From assembly GCA_028280945.1 (NCBI GenBank), contig JANQKV010000020.1, positions 1 to 64,000 of the forward strand: DNA of 64,000 nt, read 5' to 3'. Every line of letters starts with the position of its first letter. Within the stretch, counting starts at the first letter, position 1. The notes beneath the pieces are model-generated. The model had not been told where the DNA came from and did no database searches. It saw only the letters and a program-made list of their open reading frames with translations. A program made the position numbers and the translations under genes. Shown here piece after piece: positions 1-8,368 of this stretch. Source of the DNA: Opitutaceae bacterium (GTDB taxonomy: Bacteria; Verrucomicrobiota; Verrucomicrobiia; Opitutales; Opitutaceae).

Positions 1-1964
1 CTGTCTGTGGTCGACAACGTGCCCACTGTCGCGTTGGTGCCCGTGGCCGACTGGTTGATCGACGTTGGACTTAATCCGATGTCCGTCGGGGTGGAGTTGG
101 TGACCGCCAATTGAAGAAAACCGTAGAGAAAGTTATCCACAGCGATATAGTTTTGTGAGCCCGTGAGCTCGAACTCCACTGTATCGATATCGTTGGTAGC
201 GAAATCCGTTCCTGAAAGATCGATACGTTGCCAAGCTCCTCCGGTGGCGATCGGACTCTGGCCAAAATCAATCGAATTGACAGTAGCTACGGCAACCTGA
301 GTTCCAGAAAACTTGCCGATCACTTTGATACTTTGTGGAGCGGCACTGACATTGCCACCCGTATCGATGGATGGCCAAACATCGAAAGCCAGGGCCCGGA
401 AGCTGTAACCCGATGGTGCCGTGATGCCACCAACATTGCCGGATTTTGCTCCCGGCAAGGTGTCCATGTATCCATTAGAGTTTCCAATTTGGCTTCCCTC
501 TGAGGAACCATAGTCGGCAATGACTTGGCCATTCATGTCGCCACTCAATCCGAAGGTCTGGGAAGAGCTGGAGAACGACTTACCGTCGTTGCCGATATCC
601 TCGAAACGATAGGTGGCATAGGTATTGTAATCGCTAACGGTCCCGGTGGCGAATTGCAGTTGGCGGGGGTTATTGGGCGGGCCGTAATTGGGACTGCCGG
701 TGCCGGTGGTGTGACCCGTGAAATGATCAAACAGGATCATCACTTGATCGGAATCGGTGTAGAGAGCGGAAATAAATCCTCCGGTGTTAGTGCTCGGGTC
801 GCCATTTTCGTCGGTGCCATCAAATACGTCACCCGTTTGCCAAGTAGATTCACCATCGAACAAGATTGCGTAATCCACATTTCCGTTGCTCGGAGATGAT
901 GGTCTGTTTCGGAAAGCGAGGAGCAGGTCATCGGTTGAGTTGAAGGTCAGACCTTCGTCATCAATTTCTCCTGTGATGGATCCATTGATTTGGGATGTAA
1001 CCCAACTTCCCGACTCATTGGTATGATAATTCAGGTTATAATTCCGATCACGGCTCACAATGTGAACGTTATCGTTTGAATCCACTTCCAGCGCTACATC
1101 CAGCGCAACCGCTCCTGATGTGGCTCCTGCCTGCACAACCGTTGTAGTCCAAGAGCCGCTCGCGTTTGTTAGATACCACACGCTACCGTCCGTGCCACTG
1201 CCGTTGGACTCCACTTCCATCGTAACGTGGGCCTTGTCAGTGGAGTCCAAGTCGAACCCGAGCCCCGAGTTGATCGCATTAGAGGTTCCAATACGTTCCA
1301 AAGCGAGTTCACCCGACCAAGTGGATGTGGTCGAATTGAAGGTGTAGTAACGAATACGCGTGGGACGGGAAGCGGCCGCCTGACTGGCGTCTGACTCGCG
1401 ATAGAGAATCACCGGATTCTCATTCGAATCCAATTCCATGTGGACATCGCTGAAACTGAAGTTCGTGACCCCGTTGTCCGCCACCACCGGCGTGATGGTC
1501 CAGCTCGAACCATTGTCGGTGCTTTTGAAATGATGAATGGTAGATCCCGTTGTTGTTAGCTCGACGAACAACATCAGGTGAATCGCTCCCGTCGAATCGA
1601 CCTCGATGTCAATGTCACTGTAGGTCATGGTCCTCGCGGTGGATGCGGGATTGACATACATGTTGGGGATCGTCGCCGCATCGGCGATGATGGTGGACAG
1701 GCGTGTCCAAGTTGAAGTCGTCGGCTCCCATCGTTCGACGTGGAAGCGTGGGACGGTCAATGAAACGCTGTTGACGAAATTGCCATCCGTCCAAAGTGCA
1801 TAAATTTTTCCATCCGGAGCGATGGTGGTATCGTTGCGCACAGTGGCTGAGCCGTCTCCCTGTCCGATTTCACCGTTGGTGAAAACCTGGGCAACGACGG
1901 ATAGAGTGCTGAATACAAAGGCTGCCAGAAGAATAAGAACACGAAGCAACGAGTGATTTTGCAT
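1..1964 (-). CDS. Large secreted protein, N-terminal part (runs off left edge)
   Basis: An uninterrupted frame of 654 codons starts at ATG 1964 and is still open at base 1, so the protein is larger than seen. Residues 1-26 form a signal peptide (a short polar start, then LLRVLILLAAFVFSTLS, ending AQ). The next 400 or so residues are rich in Thr, Ser, Asn and Asp, with repeated stretches like a BNR/sialidase-type propeller (for example STDNGSSW and LDSNENPVILYRE). A jelly-roll-like segment follows. The last visible residues (TPTDIGLSPTSI, then VGTLSTTD) match the start of the cadherin/Ig-like repeats common in giant bacterial surface proteins. No Shine-Dalgarno is seen before the ATG. Substrate and anchoring mode are unknown because the C-terminus is missing. 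Confidence 0.8.
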   Translation of the reverse strand, partial: MQNHSLLRVLILLAAFVFSTLSVVAQVFTNGEIGQGDGSATVRNDTTIAPDGKIYALWTDGNFVNSVSLTVPRFHVERWEPTTSTWTRLSTIIADAATIPNMYVNPASTARTMTYSDIDIEVDSTGAIHLMLFVELTTTGSTIHHFKSTDNGSSWTITPVVADNGVTNFSFSDVHMELDSNENPVILYRESDASQAAASRPTRIRYYTFNSTTSTWSGELALERIGTSNAINSGLGFDLDSTDKAHVTMEVESNGSGTDGSVWYLTNASGSWTTTVVQAGATSGAVALDVALEVDSNDNVHIVSRDRNYNLNYHTNESGSWVTSQINGSITGEIDDEGLTFNSTDDLLLAFRNRPSSPSNGNVDYAILFDGESTWQTGDVFDGTDENGDPSTNTGGFISALYTDSDQVMILFDHFTGHTTGTGSPNYGPPNNPRQLQFATGTVSDYNTYATYRFEDIGNDGKSFSSSSQTFGLSGDMNGQVIADYGSSEGSQIGNSNGYMDTLPGAKSGNVGGITAPSGYSFRALAFDVWPSIDTGGNVSAAPQSIKVIGKFSGTQVAVATVNSIDFGQSPIATGGAWQRIDLSGTDFATNDIDTVEFELTGSQNYIAVDNFLYGFLQLAVTNSTPTDIGLSPTSINQSATGTNATVGTLSTTD

Positions 1965-2405
1965 AGCTGATTAGGAGAGCTCGAAAACTGGAGTGGTGAT
2001 CAGTTTTTGCTGAGGACCTGATAGGGTCCATTAGCAGCCTGGAGACTGCTTGCTCGCCGGCCAGGGGCAATCTTCAACTGTAGAATACGTGTTAATCGAC
2101 ATGCGTTGTCCGTAATTCTGTCCCATCTAAAAACGGTTGCCCCTGTCCTCCATGCGAGTGCGCAACTCCGCTGGGTAACCTATATCGGCAACTTCAGAGT
2201 TGGCGGACAGGCTGACAGCGGTCGACAGGATCTGCCGCTTGCCGATCTCAATTGAAGGAAAAGCTGCCGGGAGAAAACGACTAAAACGGACGATTCACCC
2301 GGCTTGAGTGATGGCCCGATCAGATCGAATGCCAGCTCTCAGCCGGTCAGCCCTACCACCGGGCAACGGAATATCAGTGATCGCGATTAAACCGCGTTTC
2401 TGCGG
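1965..2405. other. Intergenic gap with no supported gene
   Basis: These 441 bases lie between the end of ilvD and the start of the secreted-protein gene, both on the minus strand. They should hold the 3' end of the ilvD transcript and the promoter of the secreted gene. I found no conserved coding frame, no intrinsic terminator with a T-run and no recognisable riboswitch. The only structure I can support is the spaced inverted repeat at 2062-2145. Confidence 0.6.
2062..2145. repeat. Spaced 9-bp inverted repeat
   Basis: CAGGGGCAA at 2062-2070 is mirrored by TTGCCCCTG at 2137-2145. The spacer contains TCCGTAATTCTGTCCC, which recalls the GGGACAG-type palindromes that accompany REP-associated (RAYT) transposases. 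No transposase gene is present, so this could be an element relic or chance. Confidence 0.35.
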
Positions 2406-4118
2406 CTACAGTCCTTTGTCCGTTACGGCGCCTTCGGAGGCGCTGGCTACCAGTTTGGCGTATTTGCCAAGCACGCCACGGGTTTCGCCCGGGCCGGTGG
2501 GCTTAAAGGCACGCATGCGGGCTTCATATTCTTCATCGGAAATCAACACGTTCATGGTGTTGTTGACGGCGTCGATTTCGATGCTGTCACCACTTCTTAC
2601 AATGCCGATCGGACCACCACAGGCTGCTTCGGGGGTGATATGGCCCACGTCGAATCCGTGGCTGCCGCCGGAAAAACGGCCATCGGTAATGAGGGCGACA
2701 TCCTTGATCAGGCCACGACCCGCCACGGCGCTGGTGGGTGAGAGCATTTCACGCATGCCGGGGCCGCCCACCGGGCCTTCGTTGCGGATGACCACAACGT
2801 CACCTTTAACGACATCACCCTGTAAAATTCCCTCCAAGGCATCTTCCTCGCCTTCGTAGACTTTGGCGGTGCCTTTGAAGTAAACGCCTTCCTTGCCGGT
2901 AATTTTGCCGATGGCTCCCCCGGGGGCCAAATTACCCTTCAGTACACGAAGATGGGTCTCGGGTTTAATTGGATTATCCCATGGGCGAATGATGTCCTGC
3001 TCGGTCGGATATGCCCCGTAGGGCTCCACGTCAGCCAGGGTTTCGGCCAGGGTTTGGCCGGAGACCGTCAGGCAGTCGCCATGCAGCATGCCGCGGTCGA
3101 GCAGCATCTTCATCAACGGCCGGATGCCACCGATCCGAATCAGGTGGCTCATGTTGTATTTGCCAAACGGTTTGAGGTCTCCGAGGAGTGGCACGCGCTC
3201 GCCGATTTCGGCGAAGTCTTCCAGGGTCAACTTCACGTCGGCGGAGTGGGCGATGGCGAGAAGGTGGAGCACGAGGTTGGTCGAGCCGCCCAGCGCCATG
3301 CAGGTGATGATGGCATTTTCGAATGCCTGTCGTGTCATGATATCGTGCGGTCGGATGCCTTTTTCGAGCATGGTCATCACGGCGGCTCCGGCACGTTCAC
3401 AGTCGCGACGCTTGTCTTCGCCCACCGCCAGCTGAGCGCTGCTGTTGGGCAGGCTCATGCCCAGGGCTTCAATCGCGCTGGCCATGGTGTTGGCCGTATA
3501 CATGCCGCCACAGGACCCGGGCCCGGGAATCGCACATTCTTCCACCTCCTTGAGGCCGGCAGCATCAAGTTCGCCTTTGGCGTGTTTGCCCACGGCCTCG
3601 AAGACCGACACGATGTCCAAAGGTTTTTCCTGGTTGGTATCCGAGTGAGCAAAACCCGGCAGAATCGTGCCTCCATAGATGAAAACCGCGGGTCGATTCA
3701 GGCGTGCGATGGCAATCATCGCCCCGGGCATGTTTTTGTCACAGCCGCCGATGCAGATGAGGCCGTCAAACCCTTCGGCCGCCGTCGCGGTTTCGATCGA
3801 GTCAGCGATGACATCGCGCGATACCAGGCTGTAGCGCATGCCCTTGGTGCCCATGGAAATCCCATCGGTTACCGTTATGGTGTTGAAATACACTGATTTG
3901 CCCCCGGCGTCGTCGACACCCTTGCGAGCATGATCGCTGAGGTCACCCAGATGCACATTGCATGGGGTCATGTCGCTGGCGGATGATGTGACGGCAATCT
4001 GAGGTTTTTTAAAATCCTCGTCGGTAAAACCTACCGCTCGAAGCATGGAGCGGGCGGGGGCTCGATCGTTGCCGTCGACGACGACAGAGGAGTGAGGACG
4101 GTTGGGCGAAGCGCTCAT
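2406..4118 (-). CDS. ilvD: Dihydroxy-acid dehydratase
   Basis: IlvD dehydrates 2,3-dihydroxy-isovalerate and -methylvalerate to the 2-keto acids, the third common step of valine and isoleucine synthesis, using an Fe-S cluster in the cytoplasm. The 570 residues carry the three family cysteine sites: DMTPCN near the N-terminus, GGCDKNMPG, and GSCGGMYTANTM. The C-terminal signature ITDGRFSGGSHG is also present, and length is normal for the family. The frame stays open upstream to 4292, but start ATG 4118 (MSASPNRPHSS) is chosen because family similarity begins just after it and the longer form would overlap scpB. It is divergent from scpB. ilvE lies 27 kb away, so the pathway genes are dispersed here. 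Confidence 0.96.
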   Translation of the reverse strand: MSASPNRPHSSVVVDGNDRAPARSMLRAVGFTDEDFKKPQIAVTSSASDMTPCNVHLGDLSDHARKGVDDAGGKSVYFNTITVTDGISMGTKGMRYSLVSRDVIADSIETATAAEGFDGLICIGGCDKNMPGAMIAIARLNRPAVFIYGGTILPGFAHSDTNQEKPLDIVSVFEAVGKHAKGELDAAGLKEVEECAIPGPGSCGGMYTANTMASAIEALGMSLPNSSAQLAVGEDKRRDCERAGAAVMTMLEKGIRPHDIMTRQAFENAIITCMALGGSTNLVLHLLAIAHSADVKLTLEDFAEIGERVPLLGDLKPFGKYNMSHLIRIGGIRPLMKMLLDRGMLHGDCLTVSGQTLAETLADVEPYGAYPTEQDIIRPWDNPIKPETHLRVLKGNLAPGGAIGKITGKEGVYFKGTAKVYEGEEDALEGILQGDVVKGDVVVIRNEGPVGGPGMREMLSPTSAVAGRGLIKDVALITDGRFSGGSHGFDVGHITPEAACGGPIGIVRSGDSIEIDAVNNTMNVLISDEEYEARMRAFKPTGPGETRGVLGKYAKLVASASEGAVTDKGL

Positions 4119-4218
4119 GACAGGGGTAACGACCTGAGCAAACCGGAGGTCCACGGGCAAGCGGTGTTTTCGGGTTTGCTTCTGGGATGGCGGCGCATGG
4201 AAATCTCGTTTCGTTCGC

Positions 4219-5055
4219 ATGGCCTTCCACCTTCCATCAGTTCTCAAAGCCTTGCTGTTCTCTTCGGGGCAGCCCCTGTCCATCAAAGACATCCAAGCGG
4301 TGTTCGCTCGTTATCATGAGCAGCACGAATCCCCCAAGGAACCGGAGGAAAAAGAAGCTCCGGCCGACTCTGCTGAAAACCAACCGGAGGCCGGCGAACC
4401 CTATCAGGAAATCCCCCGGTTGGTGACCGCAGCCCAGATCCGCGAGGCGATGGATGAACTGTCGCGCAATCTGGAAACCGCCGGGGATGTTTATTTGATC
4501 GATGAAGGGGCCAAAGGTTATCGCATTGTGACGAACCCGATGTATGCGCCCTGGGTGCGGGCATTGCGCGACGAGCCCCCACCAGCCCGGCTCTCGACAG
4601 CGGCGTTGGAGACCCTCGCGGTGATTGCTTACCGCCAACCGGTGACCCGCAGCGAAATCGAGACAGTGCGTGGTGTCTCGGCGGATGCCGGACTCAATAA
4701 ACTGCTGGAGCGGGAACTCATTTACATCACGGGCCGCGCCGAACTGCCGGGCCGTCCCCTGCAATACAGCACGACGGACAGATTCCTGGAATTTGTCGGC
4801 GTGAAATCCCTGGTGGAACTGCCCGCCTCCGACGTGCTTTCTCCCCGGCAGATCGATGAGTGGCTCAACAATGCCATGAATCCCACGACCCCGGGAGATG
4901 CCGAAATGGGGTTGCCGCTTGAGGCGGGTGAGGGTGAAACGCCCTTGCAAGACGAGGCTCATCTGCAGATTGGCCCGCCGGCGCAAGAACCCGCGGTGGC
5001 CGGGAGTGCGCCCGGATCCGACCCGTCCGTCAAAGAGGAGGAGACCGCCCCATGA
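4219..5055 (+). CDS. scpB: Segregation and condensation protein B
   Basis: ScpB is the kleisin-associated winged-helix subunit of the SMC-ScpAB condensin that organises and segregates the chromosome. The start MAFHLPSVLKALLFSSGQPLS is typical of the first winged-helix domain, and LSTAALETLAVIAYRQPVTR with VRGVSADAGLNKLLERELI marks the second. Two features are unusual: an acidic Glu/Pro-rich insertion at about residues 35-65 inside the first domain, and a low-complexity acidic tail from about residue 225. The stop overlaps the pheA start (ATGA), implying translational coupling. scpA and smc are not in the window. Confidence 0.93.
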   Translation: MAFHLPSVLKALLFSSGQPLSIKDIQAVFARYHEQHESPKEPEEKEAPADSAENQPEAGEPYQEIPRLVTAAQIREAMDELSRNLETAGDVYLIDEGAKGYRIVTNPMYAPWVRALRDEPPPARLSTAALETLAVIAYRQPVTRSEIETVRGVSADAGLNKLLERELIYITGRAELPGRPLQYSTTDRFLEFVGVKSLVELPASDVLSPRQIDEWLNNAMNPTTPGDAEMGLPLEAGEGETPLQDEAHLQIGPPAQEPAVAGSAPGSDPSVKEEETAP

Positions 5056-6137
5056 GTGACGAACTGGAACCCATTCGCCAAGAGATCGACAAACATGACC
5101 GGGAGCTCGTGCGACTCCTGAACGCCCGCCTGACCCTGGCGGGTGAGATTGGCAAACTGAAGCGAAGCAGCGGAGGCTCGATCTATGCCTCGGAGCGGGA
5201 AGACAAGGTGCTCCGCAAAGTCTGCGGATTAAACGATGGCCCCATCAAGGACGAGGCGCTGATGGCCATTTATCGTGAGATCATGTCGGCGGCAATCGCA
5301 CTCGAGAAGCCCACCGCCATCGCCTACCTCGGCCCGGAGGCGACGAATACACACGCCGCTGCGATCAAGAAATTTGGAGCCAGTGTGTCCTACGAACCGC
5401 TGCCCACCATTGCGGATTTGTTCACGGCGGTCGAAAAAGACGAAGCCGACTATGCGGTGATCCCGATTGAGAACTCAACGGAGGGAAGCGTGCGTGAAGC
5501 GCTGGATAATTTTGTGGAGAGCGACCTCAAAATCGTCGCTCAAATCTACCTGGAGATCACTCATTGCCTGATCTCGAACTCCGCACCGGAGAAGATAACC
5601 AAGGTCTATTCGAAAGACCAGGCCCTGGCCCAGTGCCGCAATTGGCTGCACCGGCACCTGCCTCACGCCCAACTTCTCGATGCTTCCAGCACCTCGCGGG
5701 CCGTTGAGATCGCTCGCGACGAAGAAGGTGCCGGGGCCGTGGCCGGGGAACTCGCGGCGCATCACTACGGCGTGCCCATCGTCGATCACAACATTCAGGA
5801 CAAGTCGGACAATACGACTCGCTTTTTTGTGCTGGGCAAGAAGCCGGCCGGCTCCGTCGGCAACGAGCGGGACATGTCGAGTTTCATTATCTCCTTGGGT
5901 GACCAGGCGGCATCGCGATCGGGGGCGCTGCTCAAGATGCTCATGCCGTTGGGCGAACGCGGCATCAATCTCTCCAAGATCGAGTCCCGCCCCAGCAAAA
6001 AACGGCCGTGGGATTACTACTTTTTTGTTGATGTTTCAGGCCACTACAATGACGCGAACATGCAGGAGGCCCTGGCCGAGCTGACAAAGTTCTGTCCCAT
6101 GGTGAAGTGGCTGGGCAGTTATCCGGTGGTGAATTGA
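5052..6137 (+). CDS. pheA: Chorismate mutase / prephenate dehydratase (P-protein)
   Basis: This bifunctional enzyme converts chorismate to prephenate and then to phenylpyruvate for phenylalanine synthesis. The 361 residues show an AroQ-type chorismate mutase helix bundle (about 1-90, starting LEPIRQEIDKHDRELV). A prephenate dehydratase domain follows (about 92-270, with the TRF motif in DNTTRFFVLG), then a C-terminal ACT domain (about 280-355) containing the phenylalanine-binding ESRPS motif, so feedback inhibition by Phe is expected. The start overlaps the scpB stop by four bases. The next gene begins 7 bases after its stop, so the three genes are probably one transcript. Confidence 0.96.
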   Translation: MSDELEPIRQEIDKHDRELVRLLNARLTLAGEIGKLKRSSGGSIYASEREDKVLRKVCGLNDGPIKDEALMAIYREIMSAAIALEKPTAIAYLGPEATNTHAAAIKKFGASVSYEPLPTIADLFTAVEKDEADYAVIPIENSTEGSVREALDNFVESDLKIVAQIYLEITHCLISNSAPEKITKVYSKDQALAQCRNWLHRHLPHAQLLDASSTSRAVEIARDEEGAGAVAGELAAHHYGVPIVDHNIQDKSDNTTRFFVLGKKPAGSVGNERDMSSFIISLGDQAASRSGALLKMLMPLGERGINLSKIESRPSKKRPWDYYFFVDVSGHYNDANMQEALAELTKFCPMVKWLGSYPVVN

Positions 6138-6144
6138 GTTCGCC

Positions 6145-7167
6145 ATGAGTCGACCAGCCAAACTTCGGGTCGGCTTCATTGGTGCCGGGGCCAACACGCG
6201 CCTGCGCCATCTTCCGGGATTTGCATCGATCGAAGGCGTGGAGCTGGCGGCGGTGGCCAACCGCACCATGGCGACGGCCGGGCGGGTGGCCGTGGAATTC
6301 GGCATAGGCAATGTGCGGTCAGATTGGCGGCAAATCATCGCGGACGATTCCATCGACGCCGTTTGCATCGGCACCTGGCCGAATACCCATGCGGAGATGA
6401 CGTGTGCGGCGTTGGCGGCTGGAAAACACGTGTTGGTGGAAGCACGCATGGCCAGCACCCTGGCGGAGGCTGAGAAGATGCAAGAGGCGACCCTCGCCCG
6501 TCCCGACTTGGTTGCTCAAATCGTGCCTTCGCCCATCACCCTGGAGGCAGATGAAATCATTCACGGCCTGGTCGCCGCGGGGGAGTTGGGTGAGGTTGTC
6601 GCGATCGAATCCGAGCACCTTACGAAGGCTACGTTGGATTCGGCGGCCCCGTTGCATTGGCGGATGGATGAGCGTATCAGTGGAATCAATACGATGGCAC
6701 TGGGCATTTGCTACGAACCGTTGCAGCGGTGGTTCGGCCTGGAAGCCGAGGTCGACCAAGCGGAGGCCGCGGTGGTTACCCCGGTGAGAAACACCCGGAC
6801 CGGAGAGGAACATGACATCGTGATCCCGGAAAGACTGGAGGTTCACGGGCGCATTGGTGGTGCACGATTGATCATGCGGCAATCAAGTGTTGAACCCGGA
6901 GAACCAGTTTGCCGCTACCGAATTTCAGGAACAAACGCAGCCTTGGACTACGACGTGAACGGGCGGCGGCTTTTGCTCAAACGGCCTGGATCAACGCCAA
7001 AGAACCTTGAGCTGCCAACACGTTTGAACGGCGGCTGGGAGGTTGAACCAGACTTTGTGAGTTCCATTCGTGCCGGAGATCCCGTGAAGCTCACCGATTT
7101 CGCATCCGGTGTGCGCTACATGCGTTTTACCGATGCCGTTTGGCAGGCGTGGCATGGGGATCAATAG
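6145..7167 (+). CDS. Gfo/Idh/MocA-family NAD(P)-dependent oxidoreductase
   Basis: The 340 residues begin with a Rossmann fold (RVGFIGAGANTRLRHLPGF, then an AVANRT strand end) and contain the family's GTWPNTHAEM and GKHVLVEARMA segments at about 70-105. A C-terminal alpha/beta domain follows. The family oxidises or reduces sugars, inositols and related alcohols; the substrate cannot be read here. The usual catalytic EKP motif is replaced by VEARMA, so the catalytic lysine appears to be missing or altered and activity may differ. It lies 7 bases after pheA and its end overlaps the opposing gene by 7 bases. Confidence 0.85.
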   Translation: MSRPAKLRVGFIGAGANTRLRHLPGFASIEGVELAAVANRTMATAGRVAVEFGIGNVRSDWRQIIADDSIDAVCIGTWPNTHAEMTCAALAAGKHVLVEARMASTLAEAEKMQEATLARPDLVAQIVPSPITLEADEIIHGLVAAGELGEVVAIESEHLTKATLDSAAPLHWRMDERISGINTMALGICYEPLQRWFGLEAEVDQAEAAVVTPVRNTRTGEEHDIVIPERLEVHGRIGGARLIMRQSSVEPGEPVCRYRISGTNAALDYDVNGRRLLLKRPGSTPKNLELPTRLNGGWEVEPDFVSSIRAGDPVKLTDFASGVRYMRFTDAVWQAWHGDQ

Positions 7168-7622
7168 AACAGAAGAACAATCGCAATCACGCCGCCGATA
7201 CCAAGCAAACTCACGGCGGCAAAGGTGAGCCAACAGCCGCTCTTGGAGAGGGGTTGGTCACTTGAGCCCGCTCGTTCGGTCCACTCCTCCAGCACGGCAC
7301 CCGGATCAGCAGTGAGGGCCGGGGAAGGGTTGTTCGCCTCAAGCCGGGCAGATGCCGGTGGCGGAGAATTCGGCGGGGGGCCGGAAGGTGGCTTGAACTT
7401 GGGGGCGGAGGGAAGGTTCGGTGCGGTGGAAGGGGCTTGCGGTGGAAGGGGCACCTCATCGCCTTCCATGGGCTGGGGCAGTTTGGCTTCCCGTCGAATC
7501 TCGCGGTCCAACCATGCCAAATGCTCGGCGATGGTGGCCCGTTGTTGGCGAAGAATCTTGAGACGATCGGGGTCGGCCACAACTGCGACTAAACCCAAGT
7601 CTCCCAACGGGTCGCAAAACAA
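7161..7622 (-). CDS. Small proline-rich protein with C-terminal membrane anchor
   Basis: Function unknown. The frame predicts up to 153 residues: a helical N-terminal part (about 17-45), a long Pro/Ser-rich linker (about 55-110) and one C-terminal transmembrane helix ([23 protein letters not shown]). This would be a tail-anchored inner-membrane protein. The longest frame starts with TTG at 7622, which lies inside the T-run of the rpmA terminator. Internal starts are plausible, such as TTG 7598 (preceded by GGGAG) or GTG 7580. It converges on and overlaps the oxidoreductase gene by 7 bases. Confidence 0.6.
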   Translation of the reverse strand: MFCDPLGDLGLVAVVADPDRLKILRQQRATIAEHLAWLDREIRREAKLPQPMEGDEVPLPPQAPSTAPNLPSAPKFKPPSGPPPNSPPPASARLEANNPSPALTADPGAVLEEWTERAGSSDQPLSKSGCWLTFAAVSLLGIGGVIAIVLLFY

Positions 7623-7649
7623 AAAACGCCGCCCCGGTCGGGACGGCGG
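7613..7649 (-). terminator. Intrinsic terminator of rplU-rpmA
   Basis: On the minus strand a GC-rich hairpin, CGCCGTCCCGA / CCGGGGCGGCG, is followed at once by TTTTTTGTTTT. It sits about 25 bases after the rpmA stop and ends the ribosomal-protein transcript. Confidence 0.85.
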
Positions 7650-7674
7650 GAGAAAGACTCAGACTGTTACGGGA

Positions 7675-7923
7675 TTATTCGGCGGCGACGACACTGACGC
7701 GTCGGTGGACCTTGTCGAATTCGACCGTGCCGGGGCGGAGCGCGAAGAGCGTCCAATCGCGGCCGAGGCCGACGTTTTTGCCGGGACGGAAGCGGGTGCC
7801 GCGTTGGCGGACGATGATGTTGCCGGCAACGACGGATTGGCCGCCAAATTTCTTCACGCCGAGGCGCTTGGAATGGCTGTCGCGGCCGTTGCTTGTGGAA
7901 CCTGCACCTTTTTTATGTGCCAT
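7675..7923 (-). CDS. rpmA: Large ribosomal subunit protein bL27
   Basis: L27 sits near the peptidyl-transferase centre of the 50S subunit. The 82 residues start [20 protein letters not shown], the conserved flexible N-terminus of the family that reaches the P site, and contain the [15 protein letters not shown] core. There is no Firmicute-type N-terminal pre-sequence. It follows rplU by 33 bases in the universal L21-L27 order; obgE, often third, is absent. A strong terminator follows. Confidence 0.97.
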   Translation of the reverse strand: MAHKKGAGSTSNGRDSHSKRLGVKKFGGQSVVAGNIIVRQRGTRFRPGKNVGLGRDWTLFALRPGTVEFDKVHRRVSVVAAE

Positions 7924-7956
7924 GACTTTTTATCTCCTGGGTTTGGCTTGGCGGGG

Positions 7957-8271
7957 TCAGGCGTTGATGGTTTCGATCTTGATGACCGAAAGTTCCTGAC
8001 GGTGGCCGCGTTGCTTGTGGTAGCCTTTGCGCTTCTTCTTCTTGAATACGATGACCTTGGTGCCGCGCTTGTTTTCAAGCACTTTGGCAGTGACCTTGGC
8101 CCCCTCGAGGGTGGGCGTGCCGAACTTGAAATCAGCGCCTTCACCGGCAGACAGAACCTCCGTAATCTCAACGGTAGCACCGGCTTCCGTATTTGGATAC
8201 CGATCTACGGTCAGGATGTCGCCCTCGCTCACGGCGAACTGCTGGCCTTGGGTTTTGATGGTCGCTTTCAT
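7957..8271 (-). CDS. rplU: Large ribosomal subunit protein bL21
   Basis: L21 binds 23S rRNA in the 50S subunit. The 104 residues begin [18 protein letters not shown] and end with the basic [16 protein letters not shown] signature of the family. Length is normal. It is the first gene of a two-gene operon with rpmA; its promoter should lie in the 97 bases shared with the divergent methyltransferase gene. Confidence 0.97.
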   Translation of the reverse strand: MKATIKTQGQQFAVSEGDILTVDRYPNTEAGATVEITEVLSAGEGADFKFGTPTLEGAKVTAKVLENKRGTKVIVFKKKKRKGYHKQRGHRQELSVIKIETINA

Positions 8272-8368
8272 GTGTAAAAGATCGAACTAAGATGTTTTGG
8301 CCATAGGCAGGCAAGTCCGATTTTTTAACATTTGCGCCGGTCAAGTAAACCAACCGGGATGCGAGCGC

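Noticed and set aside
2952-3896. A 314-codon frame antisense to ilvD
   Set aside because: It is the complement of conserved IlvD sequence and carries no family signature.
7225-8277. A 350-codon plus-strand frame across rplU, rpmA and the small membrane-protein gene
   Set aside because: L21 and L27 are unmistakable on the other strand; the plus frame is a GC-driven shadow.
8272-8368. A ribosomal-protein autoregulatory leader before rplU
   Set aside because: I could not fold a convincing conserved L21 leader in the 97 bases; only an AT-rich patch is visible.
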